DNA of 64,000 nt from Adenophora triphylla var. japonica. Its lineage: Eukaryota; Streptophyta; Magnoliopsida; Asterales; Campanulaceae. The stretch spans positions 434,001-498,000 of the forward strand of contig JAFEMH010000162.1 of assembly GCA_022495995.1 (NCBI GenBank), given 5' to 3'. The notes beneath the pieces are model-generated. The model had not been told where the DNA came from. It saw only the letters and a list, made by a program, of their open reading frames with translations, and did not search any database. The translations under genes and the position numbers were made by a program. Below, piece by piece: positions 33,101-42,298 of the stretch (the first letter of the stretch is position 1; every line of letters begins with the position of its first letter).

Positions 33101-33779
33101 CTTGCATTGGGTCCTCATATGGATGCGAGGCGGTATAAGTCTTACATAATAAATGGTTTTCGATTTCGAGTGAAGGATGTCGATAGACGGAGGAAAACTC
33201 AAAATAGTGGAGTCATCTTTGAATGCAAGTGTGACAAGTTTTGCAAGCCGAAAGGATAATAATCCCATTGTAGGGGATGTTAACTTCTACGGGGAGTTGA
33301 TTGAGATCCTTGAAATTCGTTATAGCAACTCAATAAGATTTGTATTGTTTAAATGTGATTGGGTTGATAACCGGACAGGCAAGATGGAAGATGAGCAAAA
33401 AATTACTCTTGTAAACTTCAATCACAAGTTGTATAAGGATAATCGAGTTGGTGATGAACCATTCATATTAGCATCTCAAGCTGAGCAAGTTTGGTATGTT
33501 AAAGATCCTATAGAATTTGATTGGAAAGTTGTGATGAGGATTACACCAAGAGATAGTTTTGACATATATTCAAATGATGATAAACAAGTTGCAGATTCGA
33601 TTCCACAATTGGTACCATTTTGCTCACAAAATCTGGATGAAAATGTTGCTAACGAAGAAACATCGTGGGTGCGAGAGGGAGTTGATGGGGTCGAGATTGA
33701 AACTACTAATATCAATGACCTAGATGTTGATATGGCCGATAATGATGATGTTGATATGGCCGATAATGATGATGATTAG
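30113..33779 (+). pseudogene. TNP2-like CACTA transposase
   Basis: It starts MDKSWIDLDNRISNEYLSGV with the transposase-associated domain (CPCKKCANRY, near 30232; HCIAVGFQKDYKNWIRHGEE). TNP2 core pieces in shifting frames follow (LKPRLQRLYWSSKTATLMRWHAKR near 30950; PYNLPPWLCMKLD near 31200; WTINDFPAYAMLSGWSTKG near 31400). Next are a DUF4218-like piece (EHLPVHLAEEALLASPIQFRW near 32360) and a DUF4216-like domain (FYGELIEILEIRYSNSIRFVLFKCDWVD near 33285). An acidic tail has two VDMADNDD repeats. Stops and frameshifts make it inactive as read, though some breaks may be introns. TNP2 cuts the element at its CACTA ends. Confidence 0.85.
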
Positions 33780-33786
33780 TTTGAGT

Positions 33787-33962
33787 AGTATTTGTTTAGA
33801 TATTATTTGCTTACTATTTACTAAGACAATGTTATTACTTAAGTTTCATGTTTCAATCAAACTTGTTATTTTTGTATGGTTGAATATTAATATTGTTACT
33901 TCTATATAATATGTATTTGTTTAGGTCTTATTTGCTTACTATTTACTAAGACAATGTTATTA
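33787..33962 (+). repeat. Trailer repeat after the transposase gene
   Basis: An AT-rich unit of about 120 bp (ATTTGCTTACTATTTACTAA, then TTCATGTTTCAATCAAACTT and TGGTTGAATATTAATATTGT) occurs here as about one and a half copies. Two further copies are at 35495-35705. They bracket the Athila-ORF-like gene. Confidence 0.75.
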
Positions 33963-34013
33963 CTAAAATTTGTGTCTCTCCGTCTTATGTATAGGTGGTT
34001 TTGTGTTGAAAAT

Positions 34014-35480
34014 ATGCCTCCTAAGGAGAGAGACGTTAGAGGGGGTAGCAACAAGAGGGGTAGACAAAACCCGCCGCCCGTAGTCCCAAATGATCCCACT
34101 TCCCCTAATGCATCATTGACGCCGTATATGGGATTGACCCAATTGACCGCCGCTCAAAAGAAAAAATGGCGGAATTTGGAGGGTAGGAAATTTCAAGTCA
34201 CCACTTTCCTTCATTTGCCGGTGTTGAGGATTTGGGTTTAGAGACGTTAGTAACGAGAATTGATGACGCAAGCCGGGTTAGGTAATTTCCTGGGGAAGAC
34301 TCCATCTACGTATTTGAGATATTCACTTGAGTTCCTTTCAACTTTGGAGGTAGGCCAGGGGTCACAAGAAAATACTATTCGGTTTCATATGAATGATGAA
34401 GCCTATCGAGTGGATTATGATGAGTTGAGGCAAATCTTTGGGGTTGATCGGTAGAGAGGAAAGCGGGTCGAGTCGATGGGGGACTTGTTTTTTCTTTTCG
34501 GAGCTCACGGGATTGCCTGCAAAAAAATACCTTAGGGCTTCCTCTCTTTCTCACCGGCTTGGAAATTATTTTACGAGAGGTCTATCTATGTCTTTGTTGG
34601 CAAACGGAGAGCCCGCTCAATTGAATATGGCTATGGTAAACCTTTTGCGAACGGGGTTGAGGAGTTTTCGGGTGATTCCTGATTGGGTTGATATTTTTGT
34701 TCGGAGATGTGAGGCATTTGCCCTTACCAAAAAGGGAATCATATCAATAGGGGGATGATCACATTGATTGCTCAAGCTTGTGTGGGTGAACCAAAACCCG
34801 AGGCGATGAGATTGATGGGGGCACGAGTTTTTATTACGAAGACTGCTAGTGCGGTATGACAAGTTTGTGAGGGGACCGGAGGGCGACGGACAACCGGTCT
34901 TTATTGTTTGAATATGGTACTCCCGGGGAGGACGGTCCGTTGCGGGGTAGGGGCCACGTTTAGAGTGGTGAACAAGCCGAGCATTGGCGTATGCCCGGTG
35001 TTGATGATCAAATGGATCCGGTTGATGAGGAGGATGATGAGGAGCGGGAAGAGGAGGATCGGGAGACGGGGTGGTCGGGGAGGAGAGGAGAACCGAGCCG
35101 GCGGGGTTCTTTTGATCGGTGGGATACCATGAGGGCATTTTTGGAGGAGCGGGAGCGATCAAGGATCGCTCGAGAGCGAAGCCGACATGCTTTGGAGGAT
35201 GCTAGATGGGGGAGGTTATCGCTCGGGAACGAGTCGACAGGACTTTAGAGGATGCTAGATGGGGGAGGTGCAAGATCGTTTTGAGGGGTTGGAAGATGAA
35301 AGCGCCATTTTGAGAGCCCGGTATACGTAGGCTGGAGGCTTGGACGATGCGAGACGAGCCCGGAGTTACGAGCCGGTTTCGAGAGGATTATTTGACTACG
35401 ATGCATTCGAGAGCCACTGCTCGTGCACGAGGCGTTCTTCCGTCGGACCTACTATCGTGGGACAAACCTCCGGCTCTCAT
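34014..35480 (+). pseudogene. Athila-ORF-like gene inside the CACTA element
   Basis: It starts MPPKERDVRGGSNKRGRQ and reads, over a few frameshifts, LTAAQKKKWRNLEGRKFQVT, FLHLPVL, GLGNFLGKTPSTYLRYSLEF and YRVDYDELRQIFGVDR. Further on are LRTGLRSFRVIPDWVDIF and an acidic stretch (DEEDDEEREEEDRE, near 35020-35060). The order resembles the ATHILA ORF-1/env-like family and parallels the ORF at 50912-52300 in element F (TYEMITLEFL, FRLGGEEFHLTSFDINRILG, acidic tail). The leader (33963-34013) resembles the transposase leader (30042-30097). No LTR is near, so it seems part of the CACTA element. The function is unknown. Confidence 0.6.
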
Positions 35481-35494
35481 CGGTGATGTTATAA

Positions 35495-35705
35495 TTGTGA
35501 TGTTATTATTAATGTTTCATGTTTCAATCAAACTTGTTATTTTGTATGGTTGAATATTAATATTGTTAATTGTAATATGTATTTGTTTAGATCTTATTTG
35601 CTTACTATTACTAAGACAATGTTATTACTTATGTTTCATATTTCAATCAAACTTGTTATTTTGTATGGTTGAATTGAATATTAATATTGTTAATTGTAAT
35701 ATGTA
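35495..35705 (+). repeat. Trailer repeats after the Athila-ORF-like gene
   Basis: Two tandem copies of the same AT-rich unit as 33787-33962, including GTTTCAATCAAACTTGTTAT and TGGTTGAATATTAATATTGT. The gene between the two repeat blocks therefore has the same 3' flank as the transposase gene. Confidence 0.75.
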
Positions 35706-36588
35706 TTTGTTACGCTTCTTTTGATCAAACTCTTATTTCCTACAGGATCTTGTTACAGCAGCTTTTACTTTCTACCTCCGTCATCTGCTTCTCCAGGTAC
35801 TCCTTTTACTTTGGGATGTCCCCGCCTCGCTTCCCCCCCGATTTGGTACCCGCGGAGCCCAGCCCCCCCGTACTATTTTATACTTTTACGTATCAAGCAA
35901 GGCTTGCCCTATAGTGTTGTTGTTGTTGTTGTTCCTTGTGGTTGTTGTTCCCCCTGCCCCGCTTCCCCACCGATTTGGTATTTGTTTTTTGTTAAATGTG
36001 ACATATAACAAATGTGTCCACAACCCGCGTTCATACTTTTCTTAAGCCATTGTATATCATGAATTCTACCAGACTAGCGTTTATTTGGTCGACTCTTTGG
36101 CCTTTGCCGACATTTTAGGTACAAGTCTATTGTATCTTTAATTTTATGTCCATACCATCAATTTCTTTATTTTCTCACCCTTTTGCATTTTATTTTTATT
36201 GAAGTATAAAGAAGATATTTCTTTTCAACAGAAACTCTTGAAACTCTGTAAGAGTGGGTAGATACTAACTATAGTGCATATATAATTTGGAAGACTTTGA
36301 TAAAGCTCATCAACAAATTGATTTAGTGTGTGTACACATATTTATATAACAAGAAAATGAATTGACTACTCAATGTATAATAACTATGGTGTAATTATGC
36401 AGTTTTATGTCTTCAAATGTTATGATGCTAAACATCATCATGATAATGTATCCGTAATTTTCTCAGTAGTGCTTTATTCAATCTCTATGACGTATCATGT
36501 TAAAGATCATGTCCTACAACTATATTTGTCTTTAAACTATACAGTATGCAGTTTGTTCTCTTAAACTGATTATCACTACTTGTGTCAG
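35706..36588 (+). other. CACTA internal non-coding stretch
   Basis: No gene recognised. It has a GTTGTT trinucleotide repeat (about 35919-35950) and T-rich, intron-like DNA. A possible donor follows TTGCCGACATTTTAG near 36119. It may be intron sequence of captured host gene parts. Confidence 0.35.
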
Positions 36589-36667
36589 AAAGGATCCATT
36601 CTCTCCAAGGCCTTTTGAAGAGTTGAAATTTGTGGGTGTTGGTTACGAAGGTGAAATTCTATCTGAG
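36589..36667 (+). pseudogene. Exon-like fragment, possibly captured host gene
   Basis: A 79-bp open stretch is preceded by a TGTCAG acceptor and followed by a GAG-GTATAC donor. It reads KDPFSPRPFEELKFVGVG then YEGEILSE. It does not look like a transposon protein, and I do not recognise the family. The splice-site frame and intron-like flanks suggest a host exon carried by the CACTA element. Confidence 0.45.
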
Positions 36668-37363
36668 GTATACACCATATATGCTATGTTGTACTATTTT
36701 ATTATGCCATGCTCTTTTCCCTTACTCCTGCAACGTTATTACAACCAACTTAGGCACTTGAGCTTCTGACTTCATTGGTAGCATACATCTTTTTGTTTCT
36801 CGGCTGCACTTTTCTCAAATGATGAAATCAAAACTACTGCTGCTAGAGATTAGGTTCTTTTGCTCCTGAAACTATAACAAATATTCTTCAGTTCGTATCT
36901 TGCTTGGATCAAGATTTATACTTCATTCTATTGTATTCATATGATCACATAGTGTATTTTAATGACACGGTATATTTGAAATCTCATAATATTTTGTTGG
37001 TTAACTAAGTACTTGTTTGAAATCTCATAATATTTTGTTGTTTAAAAAAAAACATTGTTGTTATGGATCTAATGAAGTGTTATATCGAGTATTATTTTTT
37101 GGTAGCCAATGGAGACATGTTCGATTATGTTTTGTATTCATTTTTTAATCTACGGAGATATTCTCCAATTATCATCTAATAAATTGTGATTGGCATTATA
37201 TGTATTTTATAACGAAAGCTTTGGCTGCTTTTTCCCCAAGTATTATTCTTCGGTAGCCAATAAACATGTTTGAGTAAGTTTTGCATTCATTTTTTTTTTA
37301 ATATGCAGAGAAATTCTCCCATTATCATCTAATAAAAGTGATTGTCATTATATGTTTTGGCAG

Positions 37364-37473
37364 TTCATGGGGTAGAATATGCATTTGGTGCACATGAACA
37401 TTCAACTACAGGGATAAATCATTTAAAGCAGTCCATGGTCCTTAATGTATAGGAATCATTTGTGTTTCATAAG
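37364..37473 (+). pseudogene. Captured exon of a DeSI/PPPDE-type peptidase gene
   Basis: A 110-bp stretch between a TTTTGGCAG acceptor and an AAG-GTAGAT donor reads HGVEYAFGAHEHSTTGI. This is the hallmark of plant PPPDE (DeSI-like deSUMOylating isopeptidase) proteins, whose catalytic His is the first residue here. The second half has diverged and holds an in-frame TAG. The exon for the catalytic Cys is not seen. It is best read as a decayed host-gene fragment picked up by the transposon. Confidence 0.6.
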
Positions 37474-37738
37474 GTAGATCACTTACTGAGTATGGATTAT
37501 GCCCTCAAATTATCATAATCATTATATAACTCTTTCCATGTTCATGCTTTATGCTTTTTATGATGATCATGTAATATCACATGTTATGTCAACTTTTATC
37601 TTTGAATATTTCCAAGTGTAGTAATATTTTGTTGGATTATTAGTTCATTCATAGGATAAACGTATGTCATGTTACTGAGTATGTCATGTTTACATTCTTT
37701 GTTGTTGTTGTTGTTGTTGTTCTTTGTTGTTGTTTCTA

Positions 37739-37822
37739 GGCATTTTATAGGTCTTATACATGATACATAAGACCTATAATAAATTTATAGGTCTTATACA
37801 TATATTATAAGACTGTTTTTTT
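37739..37822. repeat. Short hairpin in CACTA intron-like DNA
   Basis: TATAGGTCTTAT and ATAAGACCTATA face each other across a short loop (about 37747-37779), and a second TATAGGTCTTATAC follows. It lies shortly before the start of the second CACTA gene. Confidence 0.6.
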
Positions 37823-37881
37823 TGGTCCTTTACTTGGTTTATCCAATTTTTGTGCTATAATTGAATTGTCATATGACAGAT

Positions 37882-39515
37882 ATGCCGCCAAAGAAAAATT
37901 TATTACCAGGTCAGGGCTCTAACCCTAAAGGAAGAGGGTTGGCAAAACCAACCGCCAAATGGGGTAAAGAGAGATTGATCATAATATGGAATAATTATGG
38001 TCAACCGGTTGGTGGGGAAATGGCACAATTAGCTACTCGAGATAGGAATTTTTGCTAAAAATGGGGAACATTTCCCATTAACTAGAGAGTGGTCTCAGAT
38101 GGACCACGAGTGCATAAATAACGTATGGAATGACGTTCTGGTAAGTTGTAATCCATATTTCTTACATAAATCTCTAGTACGTAGTCAAAAGTCTTATGAT
38201 TCTCTAACAATTGTTTTTTTTTCTTTGTTGAATTGTGTATATAGGAAAATACAAATGCTCCTCCGGAGTATTTCCCGGTTATGGCTCTTTCTCTCGCTAA
38301 AGCATGGCGTAACTGGAAATACAATGTGAGACAAGCATATAATAAGTATTACTCAGTTATGAATATTACTCAGTTATGACTTTGTTATGAATATTGACTC
38401 AGTTATGAATATTATTACTCAGTTGAAACAGTATTATAAGATGTATGAATCCGACCAAGACGCATTGGCTCACCCACCCCGTGGGTGCGTTGCGGATCAA
38501 TGGGCTGCACTTGTTGCGATGTGGGGTACGCCCAAGGCTCGGGTATATTTCAAATTAATCTCAATCTATTATCGTGAATGTCTTATATAAGTAGTCAAAT
38601 TAATACTAATATTATCTTTTTTTTTTTTCCAGAAATATCGAAACAAATAAATTGAATCGAGAAAAACAATCGTGCCTGAATAGGACCGGAAAAACGTCCC
38701 ATTCCAAAGTCATCAAAGAGGTTTGTCATCGTTCAATTTAGTTCTCAATTGTCAATTCAATTAATGTTTCTTTTTGTATCGTATATAAATATATTTTTTT
38801 TTGGTCAAATGATTCTATTATAAATTGTAGAGAGGCGATAAGGGTTTACCAAACGATCGCTTAAGCGTTTTCATACATACGCGCACGGGCAAAACACCCG
38901 CAGATCAAGAAACCACTCAAATGATTGTAGGTTAAAGTTTCAACCTTTTACATTTCAGTTTTGTTATTCTATAGAATACTTTTTCATTTCTAACTTCATT
39001 TTCATAATATTAATTAAAGTTAAAACATTTATATTGAACATGTTGTTTTTGTTACGACGAACGCTTAATGATGCGGTTGAGGAGGCGCCGGAGGAGCAAC
39101 AAAACTCTCCGCGGCGCGTGAAAATATTTTTGTTGGTATGTTTGGCTCGATGACCATGGGAGAGTTCGATGTATGGGAGGCGGTGCTGAACAAAACTAAG
39201 GTGTTTGGTAAATCCCAACCTTCTCGAGCAGAGTGTATCGGAGAGAGGCGGTGGCGGGGGTCGGGCGAGATTTTGAAAGACAACTTCAGGAGGAGCCGAC
39301 AAAATGAGGAGGAACGCCTTAAGTTACAACAACAAATTGATGAATTGAAACGTTGTTGGATGGAACGACGTGGAAATGACGGTAATGAAAAGGTGTTGTG
39401 GATTTTAGACATTGTGTATTTTGGATACATTCAACAACTAATAACTTTTTTGTATAATGGTTATTATGTCTGGATACATTCAACATTAATTGTGTTAATA
39501 TGTAGATTGTAAATA
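37882..39515 (+). pseudogene. En/Spm-type second transposon gene (Transposase_24-like)
   Basis: A multi-exon gene reading MPPKKNLLPGQGSNPKGRG at the start. Exon pieces follow: HFPLTREWSQMDHECINNVW (near 38070), ENTNAPPEYFPVMALSLAKA then WRNWKYNVRQAYNKYY (near 38245-38350), and WAALVAMWGTPKA (near 38505). Further pieces are NIETNKLNREKQSCLNRTGK (near 38635), LPNDRLSVFIHTRTGKTP (near 38845) and a C-terminal coiled region (QNEEERLKLQQQIDELKR, near 39300). The order (W-R-x-x-K core, N-x-x-N-R-x-K, H/N-x-T-G-K, TRTGK) matches the plant En/Spm transposase family. GT-AG introns fit at about 38141-38244, 38720-38829 and 38927-39050. An early stop (38056) suggests decay. The product would bind the subterminal repeats. 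Confidence 0.7.
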
Positions 39516-39624
39516 TTGATTGGATTTGTGTATTTTTGGTTATATTGTGTGTGTACAGGTTGAATTTGGTTTTTGTGAACGTATTTTTGGGGAAAATGAA
39601 TTATACAAGCTGGGGAAAAAAAAT

Positions 39625-40125
39625 TAGGCTTATTTACGGCGGTGACTAAATCCGCCGTATAAACCTAGGGACGACTCGTGCCCAAAGGGGGACGAGGGGA
39701 CCGATAGGGGTGTAAATGGGACGACTCGTGCCATGGTGGACGAGTCGTCCCTATTTAGTTATTTACGGCGGATATAGTAACCGCCGTATAAAATGGCCAT
39801 GGACGACTCATTTGGACGAGGGAACCTGGTGGGGATGCAACTGGGACGACTCGTTACGGAGCGGACGACTCGTCTATTATTTACGGCGGTTACACATTCC
39901 GCCGTATAAAGATCACTCAAATACGCCATATTATACGTATGTATTTTATTTATATACGGCGGTGGTATATCCGCCGTATATAGTATATACGGCGGTTGTC
40001 CCGCCGTATATAGTATATACGGCGATGATTTATACGGGGGTCTATTTACGGCGGCTAGTCCGCCGTAAATACTATATACGGCGGGGCGCGTAGTATTTAC
40101 GGCGGATTTTAACCGCCGTAAATAA
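39625..40125. repeat. Right subterminal inverted repeats of the CACTA element
   Basis: There are multiple TATACGGCGG / CCGCCGTATA hairpins, plus a second motif, GGGACGACTCGT, in direct and inverted copies. The clearest pair is 39718-39729 with 39740-39751, a perfect 12-bp inverted repeat. The second motif is not seen at the left end. Confidence 0.8.
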
Positions 40126-40142
40126 GCCTGTTTCTTGTAGTG

Positions 40143-40558
40143 GTTCCAGAATCAAATTTGGTGCCAAAAACGGTTGGTGGCATCTCCTGTCACGCGACAA
40201 CTCGAAGCCTTGGAAAGTGCTTACAGAGTGTCGTGCGATATAAGGTAACCATGATCAGTAGCTATAAATAAGACCCTACCCCTCTCAGTTTTGGATCCCA
40301 ATTTTGACCCCCTAACGTCACTCTGCACAAATTACCCCAGAACCTCTCTCTCTCCTGCTCCCTCACCAAAAACTACCCAATTCCTCTCTAATTCCCTCAT
40401 CCTTCATACACCTTCAACCCAATTACCCTCCTACTTCCCCAAACACCTTGAATACTTCAATCCAGCTCTCAGTTCGTGTCTAGATCTCCTCTTCCGAAGC
40501 TGAATCGAAGGCTTTTGCATTTAACTTGGTGTAGAAGTTGAGGACTACAAGGGTAACA

Positions 40559-40604
<46 letters not shown>

Positions 40605-41560
40605 ATCTATTGGTTTTATTGTGCTTCCTTCTTCTCCACTTGATAATCAGGCTCCATCTGCCTCAGATTATCAAGTGGCAACTGCAATCTCTCTGTTTAA
40701 ATCGTGTTTGCTTGAGTCCAATTGTATGTTCATGATGTGATCTATCTATAATTGCAATTTGGATGTCAAGGGAGTGTGGATCTCCCATATCCACACTCCT
40801 TTGGTTGATTCGTATCTAATTCATGCTATTCTTATTGATTCTGGTATAATTGATTGATCTGTTTGAGCATCTGTTGAATCTGTTCCTCAGTTTGTAAGGT
40901 TCCTGCAGATGGTAAACCTGTGTCACGCGACACATTTGGACATGAGGAGTCATGTGTCACGCGACACAACGTGCCCATCTGCAGGGACCATTCTTCAGTT
41001 GTAAGTTGATTTAGCTAGGTAGCTTAGCATTTAGTTGTATGTTCATGTTGTTTAATGATCAGATCTAGTTTGTAACTGTGCTTGTGTGTTCATTTAAGAT
41101 CTCTGTAATCTGAGTGTTGTAAGTCTATGCAAGGTGATCAATGGTGTCACGCGACACATTTGGACATTAGGAGTCCTGTGTCACGTGACATAAATGGTCC
41201 TTTGCAGAAGATTTGGTTTCATTTGTAATCTGTTTTCCTTGCTGTAATGGGATGTGGCCTCCCTGAACAATTGGTCTACAAGTTGTAATGATCTTACCTA
41301 TTCAATAAAATTCATGTTTATCGCACTTGTTCATTATCGTTGTTTGCACATTTTTTGAATTATTTGGATGTCTAAATTAGAAAGACTCGTCTACGGACGA
41401 GGCGTGTTGGGTGAACTCTCGGTTCTTCCCAACACGTAACCTGACCCCCGGACCCATTCTCTTTCAAAAGGTTTTTCAAAGTGCACCTCTAAAAGCATGG
41501 CGTGGCAACTCCTTCATTTTCTATTCTAAACCGATATTTTTTCAGGCGAGCGCACATTCA
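40143..41560 (+). repeat. 3' LTR of element A, right piece
   Basis: It continues the LTR cut by the CACTA element, starting with the repeated GTT. It contains the TATA box (40263-40270), CT repeat (about 40561-40602), stem-loops and palindrome pairs (40920-40967 and 41143-41191). It ends CACATTCA, then GTGCT (41561-41565), the right target duplication of element A. Confidence 0.92.
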
Positions 41561-41569
41561 GTGCTTAAA

Positions 41570-42298
41570 TGATGTAGAACGAATCCACAAATATAGAAAA
41601 CGCAGCGGAATTATTAAAAACATTGAATCAAGAACTAATCCTCACACAAAGATTAGATGATTCAAGCGATTATTATTAAACCCTCGCAAAAGAATTTAAT
41701 ACAATCGAACAACGAATAAAAGGGATATGAATTACTCCTCGCAAAAGGACGTAACCCTCGTAATCAAACGAATAAGATTACGTTTCAAGCCAAGGAATGA
41801 CTTCGTCTTCTTAGAAAAAGAAGAAAGAACCCTTGAAGAAAATAAGTTGTTTATTCTTCAAAAATTGTCTAAATAATAATCCTACAAAAGCTTTTATAGT
41901 TCCAACCATAATTAAAGTCCTAATCTAAGAAGGAAAAACTAATCCTATTCCAAAACAAATAACAAAGGAAAAGAAAAGGAAAGTAAATCAAAAAGGAAAA
42001 ACTAATCCTATTCCAAAACAAATAACAAAGGAAAAGAAAAGGAAAAACAATCCTAGTTCAAAACAACCACAAGAGGCAAGAAAAAGGAAACCAAGTCTTA
42101 AAAGGAAACTAAATCGTGTTGCTGCGTCATTGGGAGCGGACGCTCCCTCTCCAAGGGAGCGGACGCTCCCTTAATCCAGAAACTCAAGGCGGAAATTGCC
42201 TACTTGGGAGCAGGCGCTCCCATTTCTTGGGAGCAGGCGCTCCCCCACGGCAGAAACTTGCAACAGCAATTGGCTTCTTGTCAATGCACGCTACATCA
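41570..42298 (-). repeat. 3' LTR of the TR-GAG element
   Basis: In minus orientation it follows the polypurine run AAAGTGGGGGAGCA (complement of 42299-42312). It has a TATA box (TATAAAAGC, complement of 41890-41898). U3 holds four GC-rich palindromes: GGGAGCGGACGCTCCC at 42132-42147 and 42155-42170, and GGGAGCAGGCGCTCCC at 42206-42221 and 42229-42244. A 60-bp AAAGGAAAAACTAATCC-type duplication lies at about 41932-42050. Confidence 0.9.

Larger units (their letters stand above)
28106..40142 (+). mobile_element. CACTA (En/Spm-type) DNA transposon with captured sequences
   Basis: It begins CACTACAAGAA and ends TTCTTGTAGTG, flanked by the 3-bp duplication GTT (28103-28105, 40143-40145). The inverted ends extend through AGGCTATTTACGGCG / CGCCGTAAATAAGCCTG. 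Many TACGGCGG/CCGCCGTA subterminal repeats are at both ends. Inside, all in plus orientation, are a broken TNP2-type transposase gene, an Athila-ORF-like gene, exon-like fragments and an En/Spm-type second gene. Its insertion splits the 3' LTR of element A, so it is younger than A. Confidence 0.95.
10883..41560 (+). mobile_element. Element A: Tat-lineage gypsy element with pol
   Basis: Near-complete element: 5' LTR (10883-12521), primer site, leader, gag-pro-RT-RNase H-second RNase H-integrase (13759-23999), antisense ORF (24605-26175), minisatellite (27399-27702) and 3' LTR (27890-28105 plus 40143-41560). It is flanked by GTGCT on both sides (10878-10882, 41561-41565). Later insertions in it are a solo LTR in integrase, a MITE and a CACTA transposon in the 3' LTR. 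The second RNase H between the normal RNase H and integrase is a hallmark of the Tat lineage. It has no additional long ORF before gag, unlike classical Ogre. Confidence 0.92.

Noticed and set aside
34014..35480. A nested Athila element inside the CACTA element as source of the Athila-like gene
   Set aside because: No LTR, primer-binding site or target duplication was found around it. The flanks match the transposase gene flanks instead. It remains possible that a very old insertion lost its ends.
35919..37730. GTT microsatellites in the CACTA element as functional sites
   Set aside because: Simple repeats of this kind are common in AT-rich intron-like DNA, and nothing links them to the element ends.
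34014..37899. Shared MPPK start of two CACTA genes as evidence of common origin
   Set aside because: Four residues with a Pro/Lys bias are too little, and the sequences diverge at once.
10883..41560. Calling element A a classical Ogre
   Set aside because: The primer site and second RNase H fit, but there is no long ORF upstream of gag and the size without insertions is smaller. The broader Tat lineage is safer.
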